DNA of 64,000 nucleotides from CAUZIR01 sp965250195 (lineage in GTDB: Bacteria > Chloroflexota > Dehalococcoidia > Lucifugimonadales > UBA2962): assembly GCA_965250195.1 (NCBI GenBank), contig OZ252295.1, positions 2,294,001-2,358,000 of the forward strand, read 5' to 3'. Both the position numbers and the translations under genes were made by a program. The notes under the pieces were generated by a model. That model saw only the letters and a program-made list of their open reading frames with translations, made no database searches and was not told the origin of the DNA. Below, piece after piece: positions 52,504 through 61,012 of this stretch (positions are counted from its first letter, which is position 1; the number at the start of each line of letters is the position of its first letter).

Positions 52504-54258
52504 TCAGCGTCTCTCAAGCCAGGTCCCGGCGTAGTACGGGACCGCCTTCACCTCCCAGTTCTTCAGTTCTTTGGTGCTGGGGTGCATAGGGAAGAACTGA
52601 CCCAGGAGCAGCGAGGTGACCTTCTCCCAGCGCGCGGACTGAATCTGTTCGATTATGTCCGTCCTCACCACCGGGTCCTGTTCCCGTGCGAACGCCAACT
52701 GCAGATCGACGAGGTCGGCGTCCCTGATGATGAAGTCCAGCGTCCCGGAGATCAGGTGGTCCTGGATCGGGCTGCCACAGCAGTAGTGTTCGAAGGCGTC
52801 CGTCGCTAGGCTGTAGGAGTCGGTGCTGCCGAACATGCTAGTGATGGTCGACCAGTCCAGGGCCGGCATCTCCACGTTGAACCCTATCTCCTCCATGAAC
52901 TGCTTCAGGACCGGACCCAGGGGCGTGAGGATGGCCAAGTCGGTCGGGTTGAGGATGATGGTTGTCTCACCGGCGTAATCCGACTCCGCCAGGAGTTGCT
53001 GAGCGGTCTCCACGTCGTAGACGTTGTAGCCGATCGTATGCGGGCCGTCGCTCAGCTCGATGTCGAAGCTGGAGCCCACATGGGTCTCGAGCGGGGTGCC
53101 GCACCAGTAAACGGCGTCGCATACCTGCCACAGCTGTGGGTCGCCCAGGGCGAACATGAAGTCCTCTATGTCGACCCCGGTCTGAAGCGCCTGCCGAGCC
53201 ATCTTGTAACTAAACGGCGGTATCTGCGGATTCAGATAGACGTTGGACCTGAGACCCGGGGCGTAGGTGGTTACGTTGATCTCCGGGTTGTCACTGAGGC
53301 GGGTGAAGAAGTCCAGCCCCGCGAACTCGACGACGTCCCACTCGCCGGTCTCCAGGCCGGCCATCTTCGTCTCTTCGTCCGGGATCTCCAGGAACTCCAG
53401 CCTGTCGATGTACGCGATCGCATTGCCGATGTAGCCGCCGGCCTCGAACGGCTCGGTGCGGCGGGAGTAGTCGTCGAAGCGCTCAAGCACGACACGGTCG
53501 CCCTGGAGCCACTCGACGAACTTGTAGGGCCCGGTGCCGATGCGCTCGGGGACGGCCTCGGTGAACGGGGTGGCCGCATCCTCCTCCGTCATCATCGGCA
53601 TGGCTCCGTGGGGTATCCCAAGTATGAATATGGTGGAACCCAGCGGCTCGTCGAACGTCCACTTGAAGGTCTGACGATCGACGATGGTGAACGCGTCGTC
53701 GTCGGTGAATCGACGGATGATGCCCGCCGCCGGGGTGCCCGCGTCTCGCCACCTGCTTATTGAGGCGACGGCGTCGGAGGCGCCGAAAGTATCGCCGTTG
53801 TGGAAGTTGGATTGCCTCACGGAGAACGTGTATTCCAGTCCGTCGTCGCTGAGTGACCAGGTATCGACGAGCTGGGGCTGGGCGTTGAGGTTACCGTCCC
53901 AGGCGAACAACTGCTCGTACCACTGCTTTGAGACGTAATTTATCACGGCGAACAACGAGAATACCGGGTCCAGGCTGCTGACGCTGCCGTGGCTGATCAC
54001 CCTCAGCGTTCCGCCGAACCGGGGCACTCCCGCCGGCGGTGGGGTCGGCGTCGAGATCGAGATTGTCTCGGTCTCCACCTCCACCTCCACGATCTTTTCC
54101 ACTTCCACGATCTTTTCCACTTCCACGATCTTCTCGACCACCACCTCCTCGACCACCGGCACCTCGACGGTCTTCTCGACCACCTCGGCGTCTCCGCATG
54201 CTGCGGCTGCTATGGAACCAACGATCGCAAATGTCAGCACCGTCCAGAGACGTTTCAT
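52504..54258 (-). CDS. ABC-type substrate-binding lipoprotein (family 5), paralogue
   Basis: 584 residues. The leader (SIAAAACGD) and a Val-Glu-(Lys/Ile) repeat linker match the 28470 protein closely, followed by a Thr-Pro-rich hinge and FGGTLRVISHGSVSSLDPVF. Body motifs WKWTFDEPLGS-like (FKWTFDEPLGSTIF), RIGTGPYKFVEWLQGDRVVL and EIPDEETKMAGLETGEWDVV are shared with the paralogue. It starts the operon SBP, CocE/NonD, penicillin acylase, kelch. No transporter permease is linked. The divergent regulator begins 242 bp away, with the inverted repeat 54336-54372 in between. Confidence 0.93.
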   Translation of the reverse strand: MKRLWTVLTFAIVGSIAAAACGDAEVVEKTVEVPVVEEVVVEKIVEVEKIVEVEKIVEVEVETETISISTPTPPPAGVPRFGGTLRVISHGSVSSLDPVFSLFAVINYVSKQWYEQLFAWDGNLNAQPQLVDTWSLSDDGLEYTFSVRQSNFHNGDTFGASDAVASISRWRDAGTPAAGIIRRFTDDDAFTIVDRQTFKWTFDEPLGSTIFILGIPHGAMPMMTEEDAATPFTEAVPERIGTGPYKFVEWLQGDRVVLERFDDYSRRTEPFEAGGYIGNAIAYIDRLEFLEIPDEETKMAGLETGEWDVVEFAGLDFFTRLSDNPEINVTTYAPGLRSNVYLNPQIPPFSYKMARQALQTGVDIEDFMFALGDPQLWQVCDAVYWCGTPLETHVGSSFDIELSDGPHTIGYNVYDVETAQQLLAESDYAGETTIILNPTDLAILTPLGPVLKQFMEEIGFNVEMPALDWSTITSMFGSTDSYSLATDAFEHYCCGSPIQDHLISGTLDFIIRDADLVDLQLAFAREQDPVVRTDIIEQIQSARWEKVTSLLLGQFFPMHPSTKELKNWEVKAVPYYAGTWLERR

Positions 54259-54335
54259 GGTCCCGACCTCCTCATTTGTCTAGGTTAACCAGGGCTTTCT
54301 CAAAATGATCTCGGATATCACGCCTGCGATTTAAA

Positions 54336-54372
54336 CCCGGCGATCGGTTGCAGGTGCTCGCCGACCGCCGGG
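54336..54372. promoter_or_regulatory. 12-13-12 inverted repeat between SBP2 and the PAS regulator
   Basis: CCCGGCGATCGG, 13-base spacer, CCGACCGCCGGG; one mismatch between arms. It lies 78 bp upstream of the SBP2 start and about 130 bp upstream of the regulator start. Arms and spacer length equal those at 28379-28415. Confidence 0.6.
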
Positions 54373-54500
54373 CGCTACGGAGTAAACTCGCCAGCCGCCA
54401 GGTCGTTCTCGGAGCGACATTGCCACCGATAGAGCTCATCGACGATAATCCCCCAACTGTGCTGATGGTCAACTGATGAAAGAGAGAGAATCAATGATAA

Positions 54501-56765
54501 ATGACTGATCATTCGGTCTCAGCCGCCACAGAGGGAGACTCTGCGCTGGAGCAGATCACGGCCCAGTTGGCTTCCGATTGGGAGTGGCTAGTACTGCTGG
54601 CAGAAACCACGAACGACGTGATCTTCTCCTTCAGCCTGTGGCCGGAGCGGCGCTGTAACTACATCAGCCCATCGGTGGAGAGTATGGTCGGGTACACGCC
54701 CCAGGAGCACTACCTCAACCCGCGGTTATCGTTCGCCTACGTGCATCCGGACGACCGCTCCAGACTGGAAGACCTCTTCGAATCACCCCGAGACCACCCG
54801 GAGCGACTACCTCTCAGGTGGATCCACAAAAACGGCTCGGTTGTGTGGACTGAGGCGACGATCAGTGTGGTGAAAGACGGGGCGGGCAGACCCACGGCCA
54901 TAAGAGGCATCGACCGCGACGTATCCCGACACAAGGTGAGGGATTTGGAGGTGGAGTCCCAACGCCGCTCGCTAGCAGTGGTCGTCGAAAACTCCCCGAT
55001 CGGGATATTCGTGGTCAATTCGCAAGGTGAGGTTCTTGTCATCAACAGGGAGGCCGCCAGGGTCCTCGGCTCCACCGCTGGGGCTCAGCGCACCCTCGAT
55101 TGGTACGCTGACCTCGAGCTCAGGAGGGCGGAAGACGGCTCCATATACAAGGCGTCGGAGACCCCTCTTCAAAGGACCCTGCTGTTAGGCCAAAGGGTGG
55201 TCGCGGAAGACATTCACATCGCCAGGCCGGATGGGGTGTCAACCCGGGTGCTGATCAACTCGGGTCCAGTCACGTCGGCCGACGGAGTCCTGATCGGCGC
55301 GGTCGCGACGATCCAGGACCTGAGCCAATGGGAGGTCGATGCCGGCCTTCGTGCCGAGGCGATCTCTGCCCTTGGGAGGCGACTGAGAGAGCCGGTAATA
55401 GGGATCAAGGGACTCTTGGGCCTGATCGCCAACGGCGACCCGCTGGACGACTCCTGGTTCGAAATCTTCGGCCTGATGGAGCGCGAAGTCGCCAGCCTGG
55501 ATCGTCTGGTCTCGAACATCAGCAACTGGGCCTCGTTCAGATTCGGCAAAATGGAGATCAGCCCCAGAACGGCAGGGGCGGACGAGGTGTTGAATCCATG
55601 CTTAGTCGAGTTCGATAGGCTGGGACATCCGCAGAGACTGTCCGTGGAGAGGGACGGTATTTTACCGCCATTCGTGATGGACGTGGCCAAGGTGCGGCAT
55701 GCAATTGACGCGCTGCTTGATTACGTCGCCAGAAACTGTTCCGCCGAAGGCGGGATGCAACTCTCGGCGACCGAACACGACGACTCGGTGTCTTTCACCA
55801 TTCAGGGCGGCCTTGGGTTGGACGCTTCAAAGACGAGCCAGGACTCGTTCGTGCTGCCTGAAGGAGACGCGCGCCGTGAGAGCGGAGATGTCTTGGAGCT
55901 CTCGTTGGCCAGAGCGGTCGCTGAGGCCCACGGGGGTCGATTTTGGCGCAGGGCCGCCACTGCCGACCTCCCTCTCACTGTGAGTTTGACCCTACCCACC
56001 GCCGGCCGTTTCGAGTACGCCGAGTCGGGCCAAAATGATTCGGCGCTCGGTCGCAGGCCGCTGGATGGGAGACGCGTACTGGTGGCCAGCAACGATATCC
56101 CGTTGCTTCGCCTGGTGCGCAGAGCCGTCTCCGAGGCCGGCGGGGTGGTGCAGATTTGCTCGACGGCTGACGACGTCCTGGATTGCCTCAAGCTCGGCGA
56201 AACGGACATGGCGTTCGTTTCGGTCGAACTGGTTGGCGGCGCGAATGGAGCGGCGGCCTTGGTCGATGCTCTGGAAGCTTCCACGGTGCGGACCCCGGTC
56301 GTCTGGTTGATCGAAGACCTCGACGGGGAAGTTGGTTCCCTTAGCATCGTCGCCGCGGCCGACACCGATTTCATAGTGTCACCCCCCTCTACAACGGAGT
56401 TGATTGGCCGGGCCTACCGCGCCCTGAGTCGGCGTGCCTCCCGGTTCCTTCCTCCGAGTGAGGGAGTGTTCGACCACGATGGCTTGACTGTGGACTTGGC
56501 CGGTCATCAGGTCACGTTGGAGGGCCGCGAGATCAAGCTGTCACCCATGGAGTTCAGATTGCTAGAGCAACTGACATTGAATGCCGGGCGGGCGATGACC
56601 CATCGCCAATTGCTGCAAAGGGTCTGGGGGACCACCTACTCCGAGGAAATTCAATTGGTGCATTCGATGGTCCGAAACCTGCGCCGCAGGCTCGGCGACA
56701 ACTCCGATGAACCGAGGTGGATCGTCAACGTGCCTTACATTGGTTACAAGCTCGGTCGCTCGTAG
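54501..56765 (+). CDS. PAS-PAS-degenerate kinase-degenerate receiver-winged-helix regulator
   Basis: 754 residues. PAS 1 (about 28-145: RRCNYISPSVESMVGYTPQE, YVHPDDRSRLEDLF), PAS 2 (about 152-275: VVENSPIGIFVVNSQGEVLV), a DHp-like helix pair where the phospho-His is replaced (ISALGRRLREPVIGIKGLLG; consensus S-H-E-L-R-T-P), a CA-like region without N and G boxes (DALLDYVARNCSAEGG), a receiver-like region lacking the phospho-Asp (MAFVSVELVGGANG), and a complete OmpR-type winged helix (EIKLSPMEFRLLEQLTLNAG, RAMTHRQLLQRVWG, VHSMVRNLRRRLGD). So a whole two-component chain seems fused and catalytically dead, leaving a PAS-sensing one-component transcription factor. No membrane segment. Divergent from the SBP2 operon, its likely target. 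Confidence 0.88.
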   Translation: MTDHSVSAATEGDSALEQITAQLASDWEWLVLLAETTNDVIFSFSLWPERRCNYISPSVESMVGYTPQEHYLNPRLSFAYVHPDDRSRLEDLFESPRDHPERLPLRWIHKNGSVVWTEATISVVKDGAGRPTAIRGIDRDVSRHKVRDLEVESQRRSLAVVVENSPIGIFVVNSQGEVLVINREAARVLGSTAGAQRTLDWYADLELRRAEDGSIYKASETPLQRTLLLGQRVVAEDIHIARPDGVSTRVLINSGPVTSADGVLIGAVATIQDLSQWEVDAGLRAEAISALGRRLREPVIGIKGLLGLIANGDPLDDSWFEIFGLMEREVASLDRLVSNISNWASFRFGKMEISPRTAGADEVLNPCLVEFDRLGHPQRLSVERDGILPPFVMDVAKVRHAIDALLDYVARNCSAEGGMQLSATEHDDSVSFTIQGGLGLDASKTSQDSFVLPEGDARRESGDVLELSLARAVAEAHGGRFWRRAATADLPLTVSLTLPTAGRFEYAESGQNDSALGRRPLDGRRVLVASNDIPLLRLVRRAVSEAGGVVQICSTADDVLDCLKLGETDMAFVSVELVGGANGAAALVDALEASTVRTPVVWLIEDLDGEVGSLSIVAAADTDFIVSPPSTTELIGRAYRALSRRASRFLPPSEGVFDHDGLTVDLAGHQVTLEGREIKLSPMEFRLLEQLTLNAGRAMTHRQLLQRVWGTTYSEEIQLVHSMVRNLRRRLGDNSDEPRWIVNVPYIGYKLGRS

Positions 56766-56819
56766 ACCCGACATTTGCGAGGACCCCTGGAGCTTGGCGA
56801 CATACTCCATTGTCTAATT

Positions 56820-56859
56820 CGTGTTGCACGTGTAGTTCGACCCTCCCTCGCCTCCACCG
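56820..56859. repeat. Intergenic repeat copy C (tRNA/tmRNA-3'-end-like core), possible attachment site
   Basis: 40-base core with GTAGTTCGACCCTCCC and CTCCACCG. It agrees with copy A (21269) at about 35 of 40 bases. It lies at the junction between the chromosomal regulator gene and the first gene of the recombinase-carrying element, where an attL would be expected. The downstream palindrome is diverged here. Confidence 0.5.
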
Positions 56860-56966
56860 GAAACGTAGACAACCCTGGGTTTCCTACATATAGGCCCCTG
56901 TAGCGGCGGGAACGTTCCCCCGAGGGAGCATTGGATTGATCGACGTGTCTCGACTACCGTGAATCA

Positions 56967-57344
56967 ATGGCAGTCGGAGACCGGGATCCTCTCAAACCGT
57001 TCATGCCCAGGGCGGTCAAGCTAGTCGAAGAAAACTGGCCACTGTATTGGCCGAAATTCTCATACTCTGAGTTTGCTCGCCGATGCGGAGCATCACGATC
57101 ACGCTGCTACGAATGGCGGGTTGGTGCCAAGGGTCCGAGCAAGCTGCAGTTGCTCCGTTTGGTCAACATGATGAACGAACTTAACGTGTTCGACCAATGG
57201 TTCTCTGAGGTCGAGAAGGGCTGCACTGACCCTGTCGATGGCTCCCTCATCTCTTCGCCGACTGACGGCTTGGTGACCTTGGAGGCCTGGGCCGCGGGAC
57301 GTCGCACACCCCACCGAAGTCAGCGTTTAACGGCTCTGTACTAG
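56967..57344 (+). CDS. Small putative DNA-binding protein
   Basis: 125 residues. A central segment (FSYSEFARRCGASRSRCYEW, followed by RVGAKGPSKLQLLRLVNMM) has the spacing of a helix-turn-helix of the Xre/transposase type, with a basic surface. The tail (about 85-125) is Ser/Arg rich and probably unstructured. As first gene of the element it may be its repressor or an accessory regulator. The family is not recognised; the helix-turn-helix is inferred by eye. Confidence 0.6.
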   Translation: MAVGDRDPLKPFMPRAVKLVEENWPLYWPKFSYSEFARRCGASRSRCYEWRVGAKGPSKLQLLRLVNMMNELNVFDQWFSEVEKGCTDPVDGSLISSPTDGLVTLEAWAAGRRTPHRSQRLTALY

Positions 57345-57442
57345 AGAAGAGGGCAAGTCCATCCAACCCAGAACTAACTTTTCAGTTCTGGACCAGGTCT
57401 CGAGGGGTAGGTAACACGTATAGGTGGGCTTATACTCGATTA

Positions 57443-58510
57443 ATGTCAGGGCTGCCCACTCGCCCTTCGTTCCAAAGTGCCAACGCCAGGGATTGGTCAA
57501 ACTCGTACCTGGACTGGATTGAAGGCAACTCCCTTCTTCTAGGGGTTTTTGATGATCTTCCTGATGAACGAGCCGCTGAATTCCGACACGGCCGTGAGGA
57601 GATCCTCAAACGTCACCGTGGTCCAATCACCGAAATGGACCGGTTGTTGGCTCCCAATCGCGCCAAACTCCGGGCTGACAAATTTGGCGCCTCGAAGATG
57701 AATTCACTCAAGGGCCTCGTTCACTTGTGCCGCGACGGTGTTGCTCTGACCAACCAAGTTGCAGATGCGATGACTTCTGATATGTCAGCCGAGGTCAATG
57801 CATTGCTGAGCGATCCACACCTATCGGAGTGGCGAGCAAAGATGGTCGACTTTGCGGACAGAGTTTCGGGCGACAACGATGATCCTCTCGTCGATCAACC
57901 CAGGAGGACTCGTCGCCATTTAGAACAGTTGGCCCGGCGGTCAAAACCCGCGACACTACCCGACGCTCCTCGAATTGACCGCGATATGTATCTGCCGGTG
58001 TTGAAGTACGTTCACGAAACGGTGAACCTCTGCTGGGCGTTCGGTCTGAAGGGGGCCTTGCCGCCGACCCTCATCATCGCTTTCGACCCCGCATCCTTGG
58101 TTAAAGAGACCGACGAAACGTCCATAGAACCTCTGGCGATGACTGTAGAGGGGTACATCGAACCTGTTTTCCCTTCATGGCTGGACGTGCCGTTGCAGGT
58201 AAGAGGAGGAGTAACCATCCCGCCAATCATGCATCGGCATACAGAAGCCGAACTAGTAACGATGCCACGAAAAAAGTATGAGCGAGTGTTTGGAGATTAT
58301 TACGGCACCGTCGTCAAAATGATGCGATCTCTCAGTTACCACAGCAATCACAAATGGAAGCGCGAAGACTTCGAGTGGGCCTATCGTTGGTTGGCCGAGG
58401 GCCTGACACAGGAGCAAATCGCGGAAGCCCATGATCGACCTGTGAACACTGTCAAAACGCGGGTCGGTTCACTCTTGGACAAACTTGATATAGAGCACCC
58501 CCACAACTAG
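57443..58510 (+). CDS. Putative regulator with C-terminal helix-turn-helix
   Basis: 355 residues, family unknown. The N-terminal 200 residues are mostly helical and charged (KRHRGPITEMDRLLAPNRAK); a central beta-rich stretch (LPPTLIIAFDPASLVKETDE, MTVEGYIEPVFPSWLDVPLQ) follows; the last 50 residues form a helix-turn-helix similar to LuxR or sigma-4 domains (EWAYRWLAEGLTQEQIAEAH, DRPVNTVKTRVGSLLDKL). It ends ten bases before the perfect palindrome at 58521, which could be its operator or the terminator of its transcript. Possibly the element's control or replication-initiation protein. Confidence 0.65.
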   Translation: MSGLPTRPSFQSANARDWSNSYLDWIEGNSLLLGVFDDLPDERAAEFRHGREEILKRHRGPITEMDRLLAPNRAKLRADKFGASKMNSLKGLVHLCRDGVALTNQVADAMTSDMSAEVNALLSDPHLSEWRAKMVDFADRVSGDNDDPLVDQPRRTRRHLEQLARRSKPATLPDAPRIDRDMYLPVLKYVHETVNLCWAFGLKGALPPTLIIAFDPASLVKETDETSIEPLAMTVEGYIEPVFPSWLDVPLQVRGGVTIPPIMHRHTEAELVTMPRKKYERVFGDYYGTVVKMMRSLSYHSNHKWKREDFEWAYRWLAEGLTQEQIAEAHDRPVNTVKTRVGSLLDKLDIEHPHN

Positions 58511-58520
58511 GTAAGCAACA

Positions 58521-58550
58521 GACACGTTTTTGCCCGGGCAAAAACGTGTC
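58521..58550. promoter_or_regulatory. 30-bp perfect palindrome upstream of the primase gene
   Basis: GACACGTTTTTGCCC followed directly by its exact reverse complement GGGCAAAAACGTGTC, no spacer. It sits 10 bp after the regulator stop and 38 bp before the primase start. It could be an operator, a cruciform-type origin or a terminator; read from either side the stem carries a T5 run within the arm rather than after it. Confidence 0.75.
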
Positions 58551-58588
58551 TCGACCGACCTCAACTGGCGTACTCCAATTAAGGAGTC

Positions 58589-61012
58589 ATGCCATCGGAC
58601 TCCTCACCGCCAACCGGCTCCCGGCTACTCGACCAGGTCGTCAGCCGACTTCTTCAGGCAAAGGGTCCTGACCCCAAGGGCTGGTTCACGGCGCTGTGCC
58701 CGTTCCACGACGATCAGCGTACGCCTAACCTGCGGTTCAACGTCAATGGTTTCAAGTGCTTCGCCTGCGACGAAAAGGGTTCGCTATTCCGATTAGCTGA
58801 CAAAGTCGGGATCACGACCCAACGATCCGCTCCCAAGGGTCTAACCGTGGAGCAAATGGCGGAGGCCAAGGGACTCCCCACCAGTTTCCTGACAGGGCTG
58901 GGAGTCGTGGAAGGGCTCGCCGGTCCAGCAAACTCCCGCATTAAAGTCATCGACATTCCTTACCTGGACTCCGACGGCCTCAGGGTAGCTGTTCGAAAAC
59001 GGCTGGCCCTTGCCGGTCCCGACAGGTTCCGATGGCGCAAGGGAGACAAGTCTTCCCTCTACGGGATGTGGCGCCTGAGTGGCCTACCGGCGGGTCAGCA
59101 ATTAGTGCTAGTCGAAGGGGAGTCTGACTGCTGGGCACTTTGGCACCACGGTTTCACCGCGGTCGGTGTGCCAGGTTCCAGCAGTTGGAAGAATGAGTAC
59201 GAGGACCTTCTAAACGGTTTCGAGCTATTCATCTGGGTAGAGCCTGACCAGGGTGGACAAACTCTACTTAAGGCGGTCTCGGCAACTTTCCCGGACATCA
59301 AGGTGATAGCAGCACCGGCTGGAATCAAAGACCCATCAGAGCTTCATTTGATGGACGCTGATGGGTTTGCTGCCCGAATCAATCGGCTCCTCCAAGCGGC
59401 TCAACCAGCATCGGCGTTAGCACAGGGCCAGGAACAGGCAGAGGCCACCAAGCTGTGGCCCCAAGTACGCGACTTGGCTACGGCTCCCGACCTCATCAAA
59501 CGGTTGAAGGAAGAAATCTCTGCACGGGGATATGCGGGTGATCCGAGGCCGGTGATCCTGGTTTATATGGCCATCACGAGTCGGCTCCTCGACAGACCGT
59601 TAAACGTAGTCTTCATCTCTCAAAGCGCGTCCGGCAAGAGCGCGGCTGTTGACGCTGCCCTCGTGTTCTTTCCTCCCGAGGCCTTTTACCTCACGTCGGC
59701 GTCTTCACCGAGGACATTCATCTACTCAACCGAATCGCTGGAACACCGCACCATCGTCATGGGAGAGGCCGACTCTATCCCAGAAGACGGCCCCGCTGCG
59801 TCGGCGTTCAGCTCACTGATCGCAGACAACCGACTGTTCTACGACGTCGTGGAGCCACGCAGTGACGGGCGGTCGGAGACGCGGCGCATCGAACGGGAAG
59901 GTCCCACGAACATCGTCACCACGAGCACAAAGCCGTTGAGAGAGCAGGCCAGTACCAGGGTGCTCCTGGCTTCGATTCCGGACTCTTCCGATCAGACCGA
60001 CAAGGTCCTGGAGGTCATCGCCCGCCAGTTCATGGCCCCGGCCAACCTCGCTGAGCCTCAACAGTGGGTCGACTTGCAGCGCTGGCTGGCCCTCGGCGGA
60101 TCGAATCAAGTAGTCGTCCCATATGCCGGCCGGTTGGCACTTGCGATGCCCAAGGGCCCAGTACGCCTAAGACGGGATTTTAAAAGCATTCTTACAGTCA
60201 ACAGTGCGTTCGCCCTTCTGCACCAGGCCCAGAGAGACAGAGACGACTCCGGGCGGATTCTGGCAAATCCCGAAGATTACGAGCTGACGAGATGGCTGAT
60301 CGGCGAGTACTTCAGCTCGACCGTCTCCGATGGCCTCACGGCCGCGATAAGGGAGACCGCCGTTGCAGTCACAGAGCTCCACGGACACGAGGGGCCGGTA
60401 ACAGGGGCTCGACTGGCCGAGCACCTGTCACTCGCTCGTTCCTCGGTCGATTACCGGGTCAAAGTCGCCCTCCGAGGAGGCTGGATTGTCGATGCCCGCA
60501 AAGGGAAACACGGACCCCTGCAATTGAGCCCAGGGGCGCCTCTACCTGACGTGCAGCCACTGCCGGACCTCTTTGGGGGCGGAGTAGTCCGCGATTCGGA
60601 GTCGAATGTTCGAACGCCGGGCCCTGCGTCAGTTCGTAAAGGCGTTCCCACCGATTCGAATACAGATTCGAATCCTGTTCGAACCCTGGCAACCATCCCG
60701 AAAGCGTCTGGTTATTCGAACCTCCATTCGAATCGCCCTGCATCGCATGACCAAGCCGTCAACGGCCCATCGATTCGAATGTTCGACTCCGAGCCAGGCG
60801 TACCTTCTCCCATAACCCAGCAACCACTGCGCGGCACTACCACGAGGCAACGTGAACCGAGTTGGGAAGAGTGGCGGAACCTTTCAAGCGCCCAGTGGAG
60901 AGACATCTATCGCCAGGCCGTTTCGGAGGGCGACTACGAACGCCAATCCCATGCCGCCTGGATGCTCTATGACGTATTGAGGGACCCCATATCCATGAGG
61001 GTCCGGGCATGA
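58589..61012 (+). CDS. Primase-helicase-like replication protein (CHC2 zinc finger, TOPRIM-like, ATPase)
   Basis: 807 residues, start after AAGGAG. Zinc finger C37-x2-H40-x16-C57-x2-C60 (ALCPFHDDQ, FKCFACDEKGS) of the DnaG/CHC2 type; TOPRIM-like part with LVLVEGESDCWALWHHGF and LFIWVEPDQGG (about 170-235); then an ATPase domain with Walker A SQSASGKSAAVDAAL (about 345) and an acidic IVMGEADSI as Walker B; then a winged-helix-like region (GARLAEHLSLARSSVDYRV). The C-terminal linker (about residues 668-735) is Ser/Asn rich and its DNA carries seven TTCGAA palindromes. It would prime and unwind the element's DNA. The last four bases overlap the Mom-family gene. Confidence 0.85.
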   Translation: MPSDSSPPTGSRLLDQVVSRLLQAKGPDPKGWFTALCPFHDDQRTPNLRFNVNGFKCFACDEKGSLFRLADKVGITTQRSAPKGLTVEQMAEAKGLPTSFLTGLGVVEGLAGPANSRIKVIDIPYLDSDGLRVAVRKRLALAGPDRFRWRKGDKSSLYGMWRLSGLPAGQQLVLVEGESDCWALWHHGFTAVGVPGSSSWKNEYEDLLNGFELFIWVEPDQGGQTLLKAVSATFPDIKVIAAPAGIKDPSELHLMDADGFAARINRLLQAAQPASALAQGQEQAEATKLWPQVRDLATAPDLIKRLKEEISARGYAGDPRPVILVYMAITSRLLDRPLNVVFISQSASGKSAAVDAALVFFPPEAFYLTSASSPRTFIYSTESLEHRTIVMGEADSIPEDGPAASAFSSLIADNRLFYDVVEPRSDGRSETRRIEREGPTNIVTTSTKPLREQASTRVLLASIPDSSDQTDKVLEVIARQFMAPANLAEPQQWVDLQRWLALGGSNQVVVPYAGRLALAMPKGPVRLRRDFKSILTVNSAFALLHQAQRDRDDSGRILANPEDYELTRWLIGEYFSSTVSDGLTAAIRETAVAVTELHGHEGPVTGARLAEHLSLARSSVDYRVKVALRGGWIVDARKGKHGPLQLSPGAPLPDVQPLPDLFGGGVVRDSESNVRTPGPASVRKGVPTDSNTDSNPVRTLATIPKASGYSNLHSNRPASHDQAVNGPSIRMFDSEPGVPSPITQQPLRGTTTRQREPSWEEWRNLSSAQWRDIYRQAVSEGDYERQSHAAWMLYDVLRDPISMRVRA
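60594..60787. repeat. Cluster of TTCGAA palindromes (iteron-like) inside the primase gene
   Basis: Perfect TTCGAA hexamers, most within ATTCGAAT or GTTCGAAC, start (8-mer) at 60608, 60654, 60666, 60677, 60714, 60726 and 60773; near matches at 60594, 60602, 60631 and 60781. Gaps of 11-12 bases (60654/60666/60677 and 60714/60726) are about one helical turn. By chance one expects about 0.05 such hexamers in 200 bp. The translated sequence there is a low-constraint Ser-Asn-rich linker. Confidence 0.8.

Noticed and set aside
56820..56859. Complete tRNA or tmRNA gene
   Set aside because: Only a T-loop/acceptor-like 3' part is present; the bases before it do not pair as a T-stem and there is no 5' half or anticodon arm.
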